Shown in pieces: positions 1-12,599 of a stretch of DNA of 64,000 bases. The DNA is from Daphnia pulex (taxonomy: Eukaryota > Arthropoda > Branchiopoda > Diplostraca > Daphniidae), in contig NC_060017.1 in NCBI RefSeq assembly GCF_021134715.1, forward strand, positions 6,076,001-6,140,000, given 5' to 3'. The position numbers and the translations under genes are program-made. Each line of letters begins with the position of its first letter. Position 1 is the stretch's first letter. The notes under the pieces were generated by a model, which did not search any database, was not told the origin of the DNA, and worked only from the letters and a program-made list of their open reading frames with translations.

Positions 1-197
1 CTTTAATAAATATGCGAAAACTTGGAAAAGGCACTCGGAACAAACTAGAAATGACAGAAATTTGAAGAATCAAGCAAATGTCAGAAAGATGAAGAAAGTA
101 GTCTAATCTTACATCGAATGTGGATAGCATAAGTTTAGGGGAGACTAGGACTCAACAACAAAATGGTGGGAAAATTTATGACGTCCATAAACACGTT

Positions 198-3100
198 TCA
201 TCCAAACATCAAGCTGATGGCACTCATCGCTTGAAGCCGAACGGATTTCACCGGATCATGGAGCAAGCGAATTAAACTCAACGAAACATTCCGCTGCTGA
301 GACGCGATAGTATTCGCCTGGCTTGCTCCACAGAGCAGACCCACAAAGAGCGCGGCATTTGCTCGCAGCTCGGGGGCTGAACTTTTGAAATAAGACGTCG
401 CAGCGGGCAGATAATTGCTACTGATCCATTCCTCACAATCAACAGCAATTAATTTCACCAAATCAGTCAGAAAAGTGAGGTAATTCAGGCGCCCCTCATC
501 AGGCAAGTGTGCTTGAAACATGGCGCTAATTCTACCCATACCAACTTTGTCAGCGTCGAAGCTACGGTCCAGCAGAGGTCCAGCTTGACGCAACGCCAAC
601 TTGCAAGCTCGAATAACATTGGGATCGGACTCGTTCAAATGAAGAAGAAGACTAGTTAATGTCGCATGTACCTAAATTGAGAATGCAAAAATTATAAATA
701 TTAAACTGATCAAACGGACTTGATAGTGAATGTACCAACCTGTTCAGCAAGTTGGGCGCTAGCCGACTTTGTCGACAAAGTAGATCCTGAAGTAAACAGC
801 TGGGCAAGCAGAGCTATCGCTGCCTGACGAACTTGAGGTAGTTCATGTTCGAAAAATGGACGAACACGTAGGGCTAAGCGAGAAGCCAGTCGATCTACTT
901 CATGCGAAGAAACTACTGGAACCAAACGTAACAGTCCTTCTAATGCTTCTCTAGCCGTGCCAGAATTTCCTTCATTAGGTTCGCGCCCATCTTCTTCTAG
1001 GCCTTCCATTAGAGCGTTCAGAACAGAAGGTGCAAGTGCTTCCAAATGACGAGGATCACATTCCCCTAATGCTCCCAAGCCCTTGAGCGCAATGCGTCGG
1101 ATCAACAAAGACGAATCCGGAAGCGATGAAGTCAAACCGCGAATAACTCCATCAAGGTCTCTGCCACTGGCTCGTTGATGAATTAATTCGGCATAGAAGG
1201 CAACTGCTGCCAATCTGTGGCGTTGGTGACTACTCTTAAGCGCAGTGTTGAAAGAGGCGATCATGTACGGCAAGTTCGCTGTTGTAAAAACAGTGCAAAG
1301 CGCTGTCATGCTTGCAACTAAAGCGCAAAAAGCGTTAAGATCTCCTGAATTAGTCCAGTGACGGTGTTCCGTGAGGGGTTCCATTAGGGGATCAAGTTGG
1401 ACGCAAAGAATCACGGATTTAAAAGTGTCGGCACACATTTGATACGGATTTAAGCGATATGCCTCTCGATTTACTGGCACGAAGGAGAGCTGGTCGGTGC
1501 CAGTAGTTGGGAAATGAATTGGTGGCGATGCACCAAGCAGACAGCTCTGTGCCAAAATTAGGAGGCAAAACACGTGTGGAAAGCGAGTCTATTAAAATAC
1601 AAACGCAAATTAAATGACACTTAATTAATATTCAATCATTCAATGCGTGGAAAAATGACATTTTACCTGTAAAGCGCTGGAAATTTGCTGAACGAGACAC
1701 ATCGATTTAAGAGCTGAGATGGCGGAAAGGAGACGGAATGAGACGATAGCCTCGTTTGCATGTGGCCCACGTTCCTCGTAGGGGGCGGCGTGAGTCAAAA
1801 TGTCAATTAGATGGTCCAGGATAGCCGTAGATTGGGTCGGATCAGCGGCTAAGGCTCTCCAGCAATCTGATATGTCCTCGTTATGAGGCAAGGAATGTGA
1901 GAGCAAAGCTGACGCCACCGTGTCCCGTTGGTGAGAGGCTAACAAACAAACGCCGTTCAGGATGGACCGTCGCGTTTGCGGGCATTCAACATTCCTTAAG
2001 CGAGACAAGAGCATGTCCAACAGCTCTTTAATTCGCAAATGGATTTCACCTCCTCGAACCTAATGCGCAAAAATTAATATCGTAAACATTTCTTTTGAAA
2101 CATGAAATTTAATGTTTACCTTCAACACCAAGCACATGACGAAAGATACACCACTTGAACTCGTTGGCAAAGGATCACTCAATCCGCAGGCTGCCGATTC
2201 AAGGAAAGCCCAAACATCACTAGCCGGAGTTTTTGAATTCAAAAGATTGGCAAGCTCAATTAATGATGGGGTGGGGTCAGCTGAACCTAAACCGGCCTTT
2301 AGTGATTCTAATTTCTCAATTGAAGATTTTTCGTATTCGCGACTATAGCCCAGATATTTTGAAATTATCTCAAGGATCAGGCCCAGGCAATCAACTGCCA
2401 AATCACGGACGGCGGACTCAGGATCCGTACAACGTGGCAAGATCTAAAATAAGAATGTAATTAACTTTAGTACACTCGTTTGCTTATACAACGAACTAAC
2501 CCTCGCAATCATAATGTGGCCTTGACCAAAGCGCGTTGGTGCACCAGGTTCAAATTCAACCTCACGAACAAAAGTGGTTAGCGTCAATCTTAACAAAGTA
2601 AGAGCCGCTCGACGCATCGGTCCCTCTGGTCCGTTGGCCCACGGCATAAGTTGAGAAAAGATTACATCGACCATGCCTGGATCCGGAGATGATCGGAGAA
2701 GATGGAGCGTAAGGCCTTCAAGGGCTATCAGTAAATGATTTGCTGCCAATGAAGCATCAATCATCCAACACTCTTCCATGGCAAATTGACAAAGTTTGGT
2801 ATAGAGAGGTATTCCTCTCTCAAGCCCAGTTTCCAGCACTGTCGATTGATCGTCCGGACCCAGCACTGGTGGGAGTCGACTGAAATTGCATTATAAAGAA
2901 TAAATTCAGATAATGAGAACTGGCTTGAAACTCAAAGTTTTACTTACACAAGTGCAGACAAGGAATCCAAGCCACGAACGACGAAACGGGAAACTTCTAC
3001 CAAACGCTGAAGTTCAGAAGGGGATCCAGCATGACTATTTTGATCCGCAGGGGAAACGTACTTGAGCTGGACTAAAGTTTCCTTCAGTAAATCAGGGCGC

Positions 3101-6100
3101 TTAACTAAAACGTATCGCTCTTGAAGACGTTCAGGCCAAAGGGCCCGAGCGACTGATGCCACCGCATCCAACCCTTCTTGACGGACTAGGCGGTCTTTAG
3201 AAGACTGTAGAATGTAAATTATGGCTCGAATGATATGCTTGTCGACTTTTAAAAGTAACTCGGTAGCCGGGGCATCAGTAACAATGCGAGCATAACACCG
3301 GGCGGCAGTACATTTTAACATATCCGACTCCAATTCACTTCGGCTTTCTTTCATGAATCCTAGGAAGCCAGTTGACTTACGGCCATAATCATTACGTTCC
3401 AAGTTTTGCAATCTTAGCAGAGCGACGTCTAGATGTCCACGAGCACACCATCCTATGTAATGTAATAAATTTTGTTATTTTAGTTTTGAAATTAAATAAT
3501 AAAATGAATCTTGAATATTTACCCATTGCGGAGGCACATCCGATGCTCTCTTCGATCATGTTGTGACGGACTGATGTCATGATAAAGTCCATAGCTGAAA
3601 ATGAACAAAATTTACATTATCATGCAATGAGTTAAAATATGTAGCAATTATAAGTGATTGTCAGTATTTTGTTTACCATAGCTTGGACCTTGGGTTATGA
3701 CTCCATGATAAACGCACACTCCGATAAGATTTAGCAAGAATCCTCTTTCAAGTGGCTGTTGCCCATAGAGAGCAACTTGGTCAAGTAGATCCGTGGCCAA
3801 CAGACGAGTCCAATCAGGTGCTGCAAGTTTCATTCTTGCAAGGGTCACATCTTATCATTAAATTATGGTAAACTTTAAATAATCATTATATTATAATAAA
3901 GTTGGTATATGGTCACATCTAACCTGCCAACTTCTCCAACGAAAGCGACCATTCGTTCTGATTAGCGGATTGTTCCATTACATTTCCTTTAAGCTGACTG
4001 GCCAGTTGGGGTAGTTCAGCTTGCCATAGCTGAGCCAGAGACGGATGAACAATTGCAGAGAAATGCTGCAAGAATGTTAAAATGGAGGAACATTTCTCCA
4101 ATGGGACAGGTGATCTGGCTAAGACAAAGAATCGGGCGACAATAGCGGTCGAACTAGGCACATCTGAAAATTTAAGCAAATGGAAATGTATTACAGGAAT
4201 TCAAATAAATTGTACTTGTTTTTACCTGAGGCAGACCCAACGGAGAATTCTTGTCGCCTTTTCGTAACTAGATGAGCTAAAGCTCGAGAGATAACTCCAA
4301 AGGCTCTATTGTGTTCAGGATCGAGAGCGTAGCGGAGTAGGAGTGGCCAAAAGAGGTCTTCCATTTGAGCCTGAGTGGTCACCAGCAGATGGATGACGTT
4401 TTCGCACATTTGTCTCAATTCATCGTTGGAAACTACGTTGGATGAAATCGAACTGATACTTCCTCTTAATCCGGATGCTCTATTGAGAGGATGCAGAAAA
4501 ACGTCTAATCCAGATGGCGAAATTGGACCTACATCTGGTCCTGACGATAATGTGCATAACTTCAACAAGAAGGCGATCAATTGAATGTGTCTGCCGGAAT
4601 GAATCGTATCCGAGGCTGAAAGATGTCCTTGCACGGCCATTGCCACAATTACTTGGACGAGAGCTTTTTTGACATTATTCGATAGGGAATTTGTATCACT
4701 CATGGAAAGAGTTTTTAACTGGGCTCCAATGACTGCAACGTGAGGCTCCATTTGATCTTTAAGTGAATTGATCAAGTGCTTGAGCACTGTCAAAGCAGCT
4801 ATGCGAACTTGTTCGCCCGTTTGCTCTACTTTAATGAGTAAAAAACTCACCACTTTATCCAAATGTACTCGTGCCAAGCGTTCTAGGCATCGCAATACCT
4901 AAAAATAAAAGTGCTGGATTAGTCTACAACTAAATTCGACTCTTATTTGCAATACGTACCTCATAGTTATTCTTGACGGTTAACGGTTGATTGTAATCCG
5001 GCAGAATTATCATTTGCTGAAAAAGCGCTTGAAGTAACTCGTGAACAGTAACGTCCGGAAGTTCCGACCCATTGTGGAAAAATGCATCCAGAAAGAGAGC
5101 TAAACAGCGGCTGACATACAGTGGTTCGACTGGCCCTTTGTAACTTTGGATGAGTGATGGTAGAAGTTTTGGTGCCATTTGTTCAATACGTTCTTCGGAT
5201 AATAGTTGTGACATCTGCCCCAAGGCTTCAAGAATTTCCTGGCATGTTAATGTTGCCTTACAGGGTAGCCACTGTAGGAAGAGAATTTCAAATGCTTGCG
5301 CCATGTCTTCGTAAAACCAGTCACGTTTGACAGATACATCCGGAGCCCGTTCCATGTTGGCAAGGTAGAATAAAAGAGCCTCGCTGAATTTCGCCAAAGC
5401 AGTGGCAAAACTGCAACGCAGGCTGCTGCCTTTGACATGACCCGTGTTCAATAACCCGACGACCGTTTTCAATATGTTTTGCAAATGAAGGACGGTTCCA
5501 TAGATGTTCTGTGTAGCCAAAGACGCCAAACTCACTAGAACGGACGGATGCGGCATGGAATTCGATTGAAGGCGACTTCCAAGAAGCTCGATAACGTCTT
5601 TACAGTAAACAGTGCCCACGGTCACCAAAATATTAGAAGAAGGAAGTTGAATATCAGGCACAAGTTCAGAGCTTCTAGTCATTTCATTCAGAGCCAGTTT
5701 AACCAAAGCAGTAGCCAAGGCATGATCCAAGTGGCCTGCCTCTATAGCGGGATTGATAGTAGTTTCCATAATTGTTAAGATTGTAGAAAGAATTCTGGTT
5801 GTTGACTTGCTATCAGAGGCATTCAGATATGCGTGAAGCGTTCTTAAAACAGTTGAAGGATGTTTACGACCAAGCTGTTGTACAGTCGAAACAGCGTTTG
5901 AGGATATTTCGGGTTGCTTCTCGAAAGCTAGTTCCAACAAAGCTATTGTGAAACTCTTGACTTCTGCTACATCTTCAGCTTGATGTTGACATCGAGCGAG
6001 TTGATCGATATCAACAATGCTACTACTGAGCCGTTTAGAAGGTTGGTGTAATAATTGTCTGGCGGACGGCTTTGAGCTAAAAACTTCATCGTCATCCATG

Positions 6101-6571
6101 GAAGCTTTGTGTCGTAATACCACATGTGGGTTATCAGTTTCATCAGTGACTTCTTTTCCATTGCTAAGAGAGTGTGAAGCACTGCTTGCCCCATTCAACA
6201 CTGCATCCTCTCCAACTTCTGTCTGCTTTAAGAGAAAAGCATGGATGTCTTCCTCAGAATTACTATCACCGTGTTTCTCAACATCAGCTTCCTCCAAATT
6301 TTCATTGACTGTGGGTTCAGTGAATTTACAATCTTGGGCATTGCCTATATTTGGAGTTTCATCCAAAACAGACTGATGAACTTCTGTTAAATGGTGTGAG
6401 TTAAGTTGACCTGCTTTATAAAATAAATCCCTAAAGAAATTTGTTGGCAAATGTAGAAAACATTGTCAACTTACATTCTGTACTTTGGCTGGATGTTTCC
6501 TCATCTAAAGGCGTAGCATTTTCATTGGCCTTATCCATTAAACTAGAATCTTCTGAATTTCCCTCTTCCAT
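198..6571 (-). CDS. MROH1: Maestro HEAT-like repeat family member 1 (MROH1)
   Basis: Twelve exons on the minus strand join into one 1862-aa frame. In transcript order they are 6475-6571, 4960-6410, 4226-4898, 3924-4163, 3677-3850, 3523-3594, 2948-3452, 2501-2879, 2120-2443, 1667-2059, 740-1546 and 198-671. All introns have GT/AG ends and most are 57-82 bp. The protein is an all-helical HEAT-repeat solenoid. Stretches such as LPSLIQSYKGPVEPLYVSRC, LRCLERLARVH and the VRPFFEHELPQVRQAA block near the C-terminus match the MROH1 family in order. MROH1 is known as a large HEAT protein linked to lysosomes and Rab7; I infer the same role here. The first ~180 residues (acidic, Ser/Thr-rich, no repeats) extend beyond the human N-terminus, making the protein longer than the ~1640-aa human one. 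HEATR5B, another HEAT giant, was considered and does not match. The 3' UTR runs from 197 downward; an ATTAAA (minus) at 7-2 is a weak poly(A) candidate. Confidence 0.93.
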
Positions 6572-7213
6572 TTTAAGTAAATCAGTTGCTGTAGATCATT
6601 CTGTAAAGAAAAAGAAAATTTCACTTTTTCATGTAAGAAGGACATTTCAATCATTGACTTCATTCAACCATGATTCAACTTCTACATTTAAAAAACAGGC
6701 TGTGACATGCGTCACACGATTATTAACGAGGTGACATTTTGTGCTGACTGAAAATTAAATGCTCAAACGATGTAAAAAAAAAACATTACGAATAATATGT
6801 CTAATTTTAATGAGCTACATAATATGCTACATACTGCTAGGATCTTCGTGTCACGACAATGTTTCCACACTTGATTATATGCGTTGCGAGGGTGTAGTCA
6901 GAAGAACTGAACGTAGCTTTTAATCTAGATCGTCTATCGTATTGTACTAGTTGCGACACACGATCACAATACTGACTGGGAGGTTACAGCACCGCCTTCT
7001 ATGACTCAAGTGACATGAACAGCTAAAGATTGAAGTGAGTGAACTAAGTCAACAACCGACAACTCATAATAACAGCAGACGTAATTTGTTTTTGTGTTAA
7101 AATGCAACATTGTAATATTGTGTTGTCTGCTTCAATCCGACTAACTATCCGTCCGAATTCCGAAAATAATATTCGATTAAATCTTTGTTCTTTATAACTG
7201 AAGCAACTTTGAA
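6572..7213. promoter_or_regulatory. Divergent promoter interval MROH1 / HDHD2
   Basis: The start codons of MROH1 (minus) and HDHD2 (plus) face away from each other 642 bp apart, so this interval must hold both 5' UTRs and promoters. It is AT-rich and has no credible coding exon. A spaced palindrome, TGTGAC-ATGC-GTCACA, sits at 6701-6716. No TATA box could be assigned with confidence. Confidence 0.6.
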
Positions 7214-8319
7214 ATGGCAAAACGACTTCATTGTGAAGCTATCAAAGCGGTTTTGGTGGATTTAAGTGGAACTCTTCACATTGAAAATAAAGTAACACAT
7301 GGAGCAGTAGAAGCTTTAGAAAGGTGAAGTCACAGAAAAAATCATTCAAATCAAGGATCACCTTAGGTTTAAATTAAATCAATCAATTTTTATCATTTTG
7401 ATTACACCAGACTTAACATCTAATACTGATCATATTTATTTAGACTGAAAGGCACAGATATAAATGTAAGATTTCTCACCAATACAACTAAAGAATCTAA
7501 AAGTTATTTGTATGAAAGACTTACCAAATGTGGATTTACTGTGGAGAAAAACGATATTTTTACTTCACTAACGGTCTCCCGCCAGTACATAGAAAATCAT
7601 CACTTAAAGTAGGCCTGTATAGATATTAGAAAACAAAAAGTCAATCATTTAATGCCTGATTTGCCTTACTTCCAGTCCATTACTCTTACTTGAGGAGGCG
7701 GCACTGGAAGACTTCGAAGGACTTCAGCGCTCCGGAGAAATGAATGCTGTAGTAGTAGGGTTGGCCCCCAGTAAGTTTGATTATGAAACCATGAACAGTG
7801 CTTTTAAGTATGTTTTTTTTTTTAACTTATTACACATGAGAATTTCACAAAAAGTAAATTTTATATTATTAAGGATTTTAATGAATGGAGCTGAACTGAT
7901 TGCCATTCACAAGGGCCGTTATTATTCTCGCGGAGATGGATTAGCTCTTGGACCTGGACCATTTGTTTCAGCTTTAGAATTTGCCACTGGCAAAACCGCT
8001 TCAGTTATGGGCAAGCCAGAAAAGAAATTTTTCCTCTCTGCGTTAGAGGGATTGAACTGCGAACCCCACGAAACCATAATGATCGGAGATGTAAAGAAAA
8101 TTGTTTGGAAAACTATTAAATTATTATTATCTAAAACTGTCGTAACGAATTTTACTCCAGGATGTACGCGATGACGTTGAAGGGGCACTCCTAGCTGGCT
8201 TTAAAGCTATTCTTGTTCGTACTGGAAAATATCGTCCAGGAGATGAAAACCGTTCAAGTGTTCCGCCAACTGCAGTTTGTGATAATTTTTCAGCTGCTGT
8301 TGATTATATATTAAATTGA
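7214..8319 (+). CDS. HDHD2: Haloacid dehalogenase-like hydrolase domain-containing protein 2
   Basis: Five exons (7214-7323, 7444-7608, 7676-7807, 7874-8090, 8161-8319) give a 260-aa protein; human HDHD2 is 259 aa. The HAD motifs are all present. Motif I is VLVDLSGTL, with the nucleophile Asp at residue 16. Motif II is FLTNTTKES. The lysine motif is [10 protein letters not shown], and the acidic motif is MIGD followed across the last splice by [13 protein letters not shown]. As in other HDHD2/LHPP proteins the second motif-I aspartate is replaced (DLSGT, not DxDxT). The family is a magnesium-dependent phosphatase group whose physiological substrate is uncertain. The start is the first in-frame ATG, followed by the conserved [10 protein letters not shown] block. 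AATAAA at 8369-8374 lies 50 nt after the stop. Confidence 0.95.
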
Positions 8320-8636
8320 GTCTTGCAGTTATATTGTCGACTTTGTGCTCTACCTACCGATTTCTGGAAATAAAGCAAGTTTTATTTCGCAGTTCAAACC
8401 TATTTACAGTTTGTATTACAATGCACCCATCCAGTTACCAACGATATTAATGTAACCAAAGAAAACCCTTACAACATGTTTACAACTCTCATAGATTGAT
8501 CTGTAAAAATGCGCGAATGTAATCGAAAATAGTGCTAACTTCGGATCTGCTTGCTTTGAATTCTCATAATAGCGGATCTATTGAGACATTTCATTGAACA
8601 TATCTTTTTTTTACTTGGACTAAATTGAAGCTGATG
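8320..8636. terminator. Convergent 3' ends with overlapping poly(A) signals
   Basis: HDHD2 (plus) and the PRELID3 gene (minus) converge over 317 bp. AATAAA occurs on the plus strand at 8369-8374 and on the minus strand at 8386-8381, only 6 bp apart. If each is used by the gene upstream of it, the two 3' UTRs overlap by a few dozen bases and the PRELID3 3' UTR is about 250 nt. Confidence 0.6.
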
Positions 8637-9619
8637 CTAGCATTCTGGCAGACTGGATGCTTGAACCGTCGGCGGAGATGTCAAAACGTGTAAATTCTTG
8701 GCCGCAGTGGTTGTAAGATCATGAACCTCAGCATTCAATTTTCCAATAACCCATTCCATAGCCTTCAGTTAAAAAGATAGGTATTGATAAATGCTTTTAG
8801 CATATTATTTTTTAGGATAAAAAATATTTACCTGTCGTCCCTTGTTGGCATTTAAAGATATGGTATTTGTTAAAAAACCCTCTAAATATGATGAAAGTGG
8901 AATTCCTCTAACTGTGACTACTGCTTCTTGAGTGAGCAATGTTTTAGAAGGGTCGTCAGGATGTGCAGTATAACTTAGACGTTCATCAATTGACATCAAA
9001 TGACAGAATGTCAACTGAAATGTAAAAAAAATTATGTAAATGATTGATTTTATATTCCACATAAGCAAGTGACTTCAAAATCCTTACATTTTGGGTAAAA
9101 AGGGTCATGATTCTGTTAGTTGGGTCCACAGTTGAATTCTCTTTGGCAAAACAGATCCTTTCACTACCTAAAATCTGAAAAATTCCATTTGCATTAAAGA
9201 TAAAAGTTTTGTTTGAAATAAGATCTTTATTACCTTTCTGGCCCATCCTGGAAAAACCCACTTGGAACTTAATAATCTTCTAGAATGTAGAATTCCATTT
9301 TGCACATCTCTTTCAAGGACATCAATGGCCACCACGTTTGGATTCATGGGATTTGGATACTTCCTCCATGAAGCTTGGGCCACAGTTTCCCATGGGTGAC
9401 TATAAATACACAAATATTACATTAAAAACGTGACAAATATTTTTATAGATATCTAAAATTAAAAGTGTTGATTATGTAATGTAATGCACATCCCGGGGTA
9501 GTGGAGCTACGACCTACGACTCGACTAGGCAACAACGATTTTTGATTGTTTAGGTACAGATTGTTATTCAAAACAGTTAGTCCTTACCAAAAGATATGTT
9601 CAGATGTCCAGATTTTCAT
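8637..9619 (-). CDS. PRELID3B: PRELI domain protein 3 / slowmo family phospholipid transfer protein
   Basis: Five exons (9588-9619, 9234-9399, 9088-9174, 8832-9014, 8637-8762) encode 197 aa. The PRELI/MSF1 domain fills nearly the whole protein. It begins MKIWTSEHIF, then HPWETV, KYPNPMNPNVV, HSRRLLSSKW, DERLSYTAHP, LTQEAVVTVRG, LSSYLEGFLTNTISLNA and AMEWVIGKLNAEV, all hallmarks of PRELID3A/B (SLMO). Family members work with TRIAP1-like partners in the mitochondrial intermembrane space to move phospholipids between membranes; PRELID3B carries phosphatidylserine. The length matches human PRELID3B (194 aa). The first coding exon is only 32 nt, and the splice creates Cys where human has Asp before HPWETV. 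The A or B paralogue cannot be settled, because arthropods usually keep one copy. Confidence 0.94.
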
Positions 9620-11230
9620 GTTTCAGTCGGAATTAGTGTAAATATCCACGAAATTACGAGGATATTTAACTTTTTCGACTCACTGGAACTGTGACCTGGC
9701 GGAAAAGAAGGAAACTATCGTAAAGAAGTCTGCTAAAATGGAGGACTGGAGGGTTGAATCGAAACTACTAGAAGCGCGACTTCCGAAACAATTTCTAAAA
9801 AATGCTCAAAATAGAAATTGTCGATTCAGTTCAACTGAACATTTTCTCGCACGAATATAGTATTTTTTTCTTCAACTCCATCAACTGCTCGCGTGCACGA
9901 ATATGGCCTAATAAAATGTAAATTGGATGATATACGTGAAAGCAGGCAACAGACTAACATGTATGAATATTGAATACAAACTACTAACTAGGCTAAGGAT
10001 CGATGAAAATATAAAAGGTATTTGTTTTTTGTTCTCTTATTTACAGTAGATATCCATATGCGCTGATGGCTAGATTGCCTACTCGGTCGATCAAACATTT
10101 CTCATTTTCTCGTCCGAGAAATCCAATCCAGGAGATAATATTGATCCTTTAACATCTCCTTTTACACTGACAGTCTCCCACGCCAGTGGGATCACCGCTG
10201 ATGGACAGAGGAGTGAAAATCTTTCAGGACATTCCAATTGCATGAAAACGCTGGGTAAATGATGTGGATGGGAAAACAATGAGATGGAGGATGTAGATGG
10301 ATTTCTCTTTCTCTGGGTCGTCACGGTGTTGGGTTTTTCCCTCCAACGAAGGCGCAGTAAGACCACATGATCCATATCTGCTGCTTCACAGAATTATTGC
10401 TGTTCTTTACTGGGCAACACGAGACCACCATCAGCAGTACTGACATACTGTACATGTCATGGATTTATTTTCGTTCGAACGCTCGGAGTGAATCTGCTAA
10501 GTTTGCTATTGCGTAGTTTGGATGTCTGTGTGTATGTCGAGATACTCCCCTTTCGCGAGAGCTTATTTACCTTCAGAGTGCCAGCCAATCCAAACAATAT
10601 GCAGGATGGGAGTGGAACCGAAAAATTGCATCCGAATGTTTCCGTTAAACTGTTATCGCTAATCTTGTAGTTCTTAGTATCACCAACAGCTGTTCATTTT
10701 TTCAGACTCTGCTCCAAATCATAAAAATTTCTCCAAATGTGAGAGCTGCTGCTGTAAACTGGAATGAGAACATTTGACTGAAAAGTTCCGGAGGAAGTTA
10801 TTCTTATTCATTTGGTATATACACAGAAACCCACGCAATTGTTTAGATGACGCTGCCAAGTCTAGAAAAGGGAGGGGGGGAATAGAAATGGGAAAATACG
10901 TGTTGGTCATGTTGCAGCATCGCTGATCAGGCTCAACGATCATGCGCTCAGAAAGACTGGCTATCTACTGGATTTTGTTTTCTCTCTCTCCTTCATCGTA
11001 CACAGCATCTAGCGCTACCCAGCAGCGAATTTCATACGCCAGCGTTCCTGTTATAAAGCGGGAAAGAGAGCAGAAGGAGCATTTAGTAGGGTCAGATTGA
11101 TTGAGAAAGAAGGTGTGATCTAGTAGTCCTCTGACCGTCTTTAACAGATGGAATTCTAAAAACTTAAAAGTTTCGATTGTCAGTTTTTTTTTCCATTGCG
11201 GATTGCCGGAATACGCGCTTAAAACTTAAA
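9620..11230. promoter_or_regulatory. Divergent upstream region of the PRELID3 gene and the GPCR gene
   Basis: These 1.6 kb separate two genes facing away from each other. They should hold the short PRELID3 promoter near 9620-9750 and the GPCR promoter with its 5' UTR. Open frames here, such as minus 10091-10375, have no recognisable domain and AT-rich composition, so I do not call them genes. A non-coding GPCR 5' exon may exist, but I could not place it. Confidence 0.4.
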
Positions 11231-12599
11231 ATGGAGATCTTGGCTTTGCACTTTTTGGACCTGGAGGGCAATACACATACTACCACGCCGCCAACGACCC
11301 ATCTACGTAGAAAACTTGATCCATCCGATTCGACTAGTCCGGTACCCGGCGTAAACAGCGACGCCGCCGACGCTTTCGCATTTATTTATGGAGTCGTTGG
11401 CCCCACGATTGTAACTTTCGGTTTGATTGGCAATATTCTGATTCTATTCGTAGTCGGACGATCTCGAATGGAAGGTGAGAAGCAAAAGTGTACTCGCTGA
11501 GAGATTCTTTTTGAATGGAATAATAAACTGTTTCAAAAATGCTTGGGATGGGTCCAAAAATAGGTGCGATTCCAGTCTACTTGTCGGCGCTGGCCCTGTC
11601 AGATATGGGCGCTCTGTTATCTTCCATTCCCTTGTGGATCCGGTTGGCTCAAAAAGTGGCCTGCAGCCACTGGAACGCATTTTACTACGGCCATCTGGAA
11701 CTGTTCATTCTCAACACCTTCATGGCCGCTTCCATTTTCAATGTTGTTGCTCTGACCGTTGAGAGGTAACGCCCGCTTCATTGAGGTCGACTTCTATTCT
11801 CGTTATGTATTAACACCGGTCTCACGGTTCTTCCTGTAGATACACTTCAGTCTGTTTGGCGGGCCAGTTTCCGAAAATCCACACTCCCCTCAGAGCTAAA
11901 ATGGCCGTCGCTACATCCTTTTTGCTAGGCCTCATCGTCAGCTTTCCACTTTGCATCCTCAAGTATGTGGTGGTCAACAGCGAGGAGGAAATGATGGCTA
12001 AAAATTTGAGCGAGTGTCGCTTCCAGTACTTGGAGAACAGGAACGTGACAGCCCACCCCCTCTGGACGGCCTACGTTTGGATAGGAGAGAGTCTCGTCCG
12101 CTTCCTTCCTGGTCTAATCTTGGTCATCCTCAACATGTTGATTTTGATTAAATACCACGGCGTCGTCAAAACGCGCAGGCAGATGCAGCGCGGGCAGCCC
12201 AATGCGAACGCCAACGGGAATAACGGGCGCTCCAACCGCAACCTTGAACAGGAACGCAAACTGTTAACGCTTTTGTTGTCAATAATCGTACTGTTTTTCA
12301 TCACCAACATCCCGTCGGCGGTCCTGTCAATCATCTACGATCAAGAGCTGGAGGACTCTCACAGCTTCCAGGTGTTCCGCGCCGTGGCCAACCTACTGGA
12401 AATGAGCAACTTTGCACTGAATTTCTGCATGTACTTTCTCTGCAGCAAGGAGTTCCGCAAAATGTTGTACAAAGCCATGCCGCAATGTGGGTTCTCGAAA
12501 TTTTTCATCTTGTCTTCGACTACCAGTAATAGCCAGTCTTCAAATCCTCAAACAGTTCCAAACACATTATCAGGGACACTTAACAATCATCCTCCTTGA
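11231..12599 (+). CDS. Class A (rhodopsin-like) G protein-coupled receptor, probable peptide receptor
   Basis: Three exons (11231-11474, 11564-11765, 11840-12599) with introns of 89 and 74 bp give 401 aa. Seven membrane segments are visible. TM1 contains the GLIGNILILFVV stretch with the conserved Asn. TM2 is YLSALALSDMGALL with the conserved Asp. TM3 ends in VALTVERYTSVC (ERY instead of DRY). TM4 is SFLLGLIVSFPLCIL. TM5 is LVRFLPGLILVILNMLI, and TM6 is LLSIIVLFFITNIPSAVL. TM7 is LLEMSNFALNFCMYFL, so NPxxY is replaced by NFCMY. The third intracellular loop is short and Asn/Gly-rich. The layout resembles invertebrate FMRFamide/myosuppressin-type peptide receptors, but I cannot name the ligand. 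The start is the ATG at 11231 in an AAAATGG context. Poly(A) AATAAA is at 12670-12675. Confidence 0.9.

Noticed and set aside
198..6571. HEATR5B as the identity of the first gene
   Set aside because: Although also a giant HEAT protein, its conserved blocks are missing, while MROH1 blocks align in order along the whole length.
10091..10375. 94-codon minus-strand frame upstream of the GPCR
   Set aside because: No recognisable domain, no splice partners, and it lies in an AT-rich promoter interval.
11177..11230. Upstream extension of the GPCR frame from a TTG
   Set aside because: It needs a non-ATG start. The ATG at 11231 has a good context and directly precedes a normal extracellular N-terminus.
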